A stretch of DNA of 5,749 bases from Treponema sp. (lineage in GTDB: Bacteria; Spirochaetota; Spirochaetia; Treponematales; Breznakiellaceae). Where the stretch lies: NCBI GenBank assembly GCA_031254385.1, contig JAIRUO010000172.1, positions 1 to 5,749 of the forward strand. The letters are read 5' to 3'. Both the position numbers and the translations under genes were made by a program. The first letter of the stretch is position 1, and every line of letters begins with the position of its first letter. Below, piece by piece: positions 5,507-5,749 of the stretch. Below the pieces are notes generated by a model. The model saw only the letters and a list, made by a program, of their open reading frames with translations. It ran no database searches and was not told where the DNA came from.

Positions 5507-5749
5507 TCAATCATCGAACATAGTTTTTATTTCTTTTACCAGGAGAGGTTTGTTTTTCCACAGTATGCAGACGGAAGAATCCAGTTTGACTCGGACAAGG
5601 ACTGTATCGCCAGGTCTGGGTTTTAGTTTTGCTTCCGGCAGGATTTGAAACAAACGGCATTCGAAGCGGACAATGTAATCCTTGCTTACTTTTCTTTCAT
5701 GCTCCATGCAGAGGATGTCGTCCAGCACAGCCATGCCCGGTTTGACATG
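5507..5749 (-). CDS. C-terminal fragment of an IS transposase (DDE/integrase-core type, ISNCY- or IS481-like)
   Basis: Eighty residues are visible and the frame is open to the right edge (HVKPG precedes the first Met at 5734), so the catalytic core lies outside the window. The segment EHERKVSKDYIVRFECRLFQ, then ILPE, and further on DTVLVRVKLDSSVCILWKNKPLLVKEI, matches my memory of the small beta-rich C-terminal domain of integrase-core transposases: a basic strand, a YIVRF-like strand, RLFQIL, then V-V-L/R strands and an ILWKNKPL strand. I am confident of the general class and unsure of the IS family. No frameshift is seen in the visible part, so the element may be intact. The repeats at 5448-5499 just beyond the stop fit an IS end. 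Confidence 0.7.
   Translation of the reverse strand, partial: HVKPGMAVLDDILCMEHERKVSKDYIVRFECRLFQILPEAKLKPRPGDTVLVRVKLDSSVCILWKNKPLLVKEIKTMFDD

Larger units (their letters stand above)
5446..5749 (-). mobile_element. End of an insertion sequence (terminal repeats plus transposase C-terminus), continuing past the window
   Basis: The transposase fragment is followed, outside its stop, by repeated AAATGTCCCCT motifs typical in layout of transposase-binding sites at an IS end. The exact boundary cannot be set, because the opposite end and the target duplication are not in the window; the outer limit may be near 5440-5460. The element is inserted about 130 bp upstream of dnaQ and reads toward it. 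Confidence 0.55.

Noticed and set aside
1..5749. tRNA, rRNA or riboswitch.
   Set aside because: No cloverleaf, rRNA or recognisable riboswitch sequence was found; the only spacer of any size (5313-5506) is explained by the IS end and short dyads.

Overview
The window most likely comes from a spirochaete of the genus Treponema, perhaps a free-living or gut species with moderate GC content. This rests mainly on a three-gene minus-strand operon that I recognise as a TPR-protein-associated TRAP transporter (TPAT). Its order, lipoprotein tatT, binding protein tatP, fused permease tatQM, matches the system described in Treponema pallidum (TP0956-TP0958). No species can be fixed from the sequence alone.

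Layout from left to right. 2-703 (+) is the 3' part of a gene whose 5' end lies outside the window. It encodes an IPT/TIG-like segment, an acidic linker and a C-terminal domain that looks like an outer-membrane beta-barrel ending in Phe. Seven bases later, and convergent with it, ends the TPAT operon, which is read right to left: tatT (3622-4626), tatP (2584-3585) and tatQM (711-2576). A near-consensus promoter (TTGACA, 17-bp spacer, TATTAT) lies directly in front of tatT. It leaves almost no room for a 5' leader, so tatT is probably translated from a leaderless or nearly leaderless mRNA. Upstream is dnaQ (4680-5312, minus), a DEDDh 3'-5' exonuclease. The 3' end of dnaQ runs into a perfect 14-bp tandem duplication and a G-rich, telomere-like heptamer array with G-quadruplex potential, which also contains its stop codon. 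The right edge (5446-5749) holds the C-terminal end of an insertion-sequence transposase and repeated motifs that probably belong to the end of that element.

How the genes work together. TatT is a predicted lipoprotein facing the periplasm, TatP a soluble periplasmic binding protein, and TatQM the inner-membrane permease with both TRAP subunits in one chain. They should form one ion-gradient-driven uptake system. The substrate is unknown. The position of the carboxylate-binding Arg of classical TRAP binding proteins appears to be Gly in TatP, which argues against an ordinary organic-acid substrate. dnaQ and the IS are unrelated neighbours, but their repeats and short upstream regions shape the immediate surroundings of the tat promoter.
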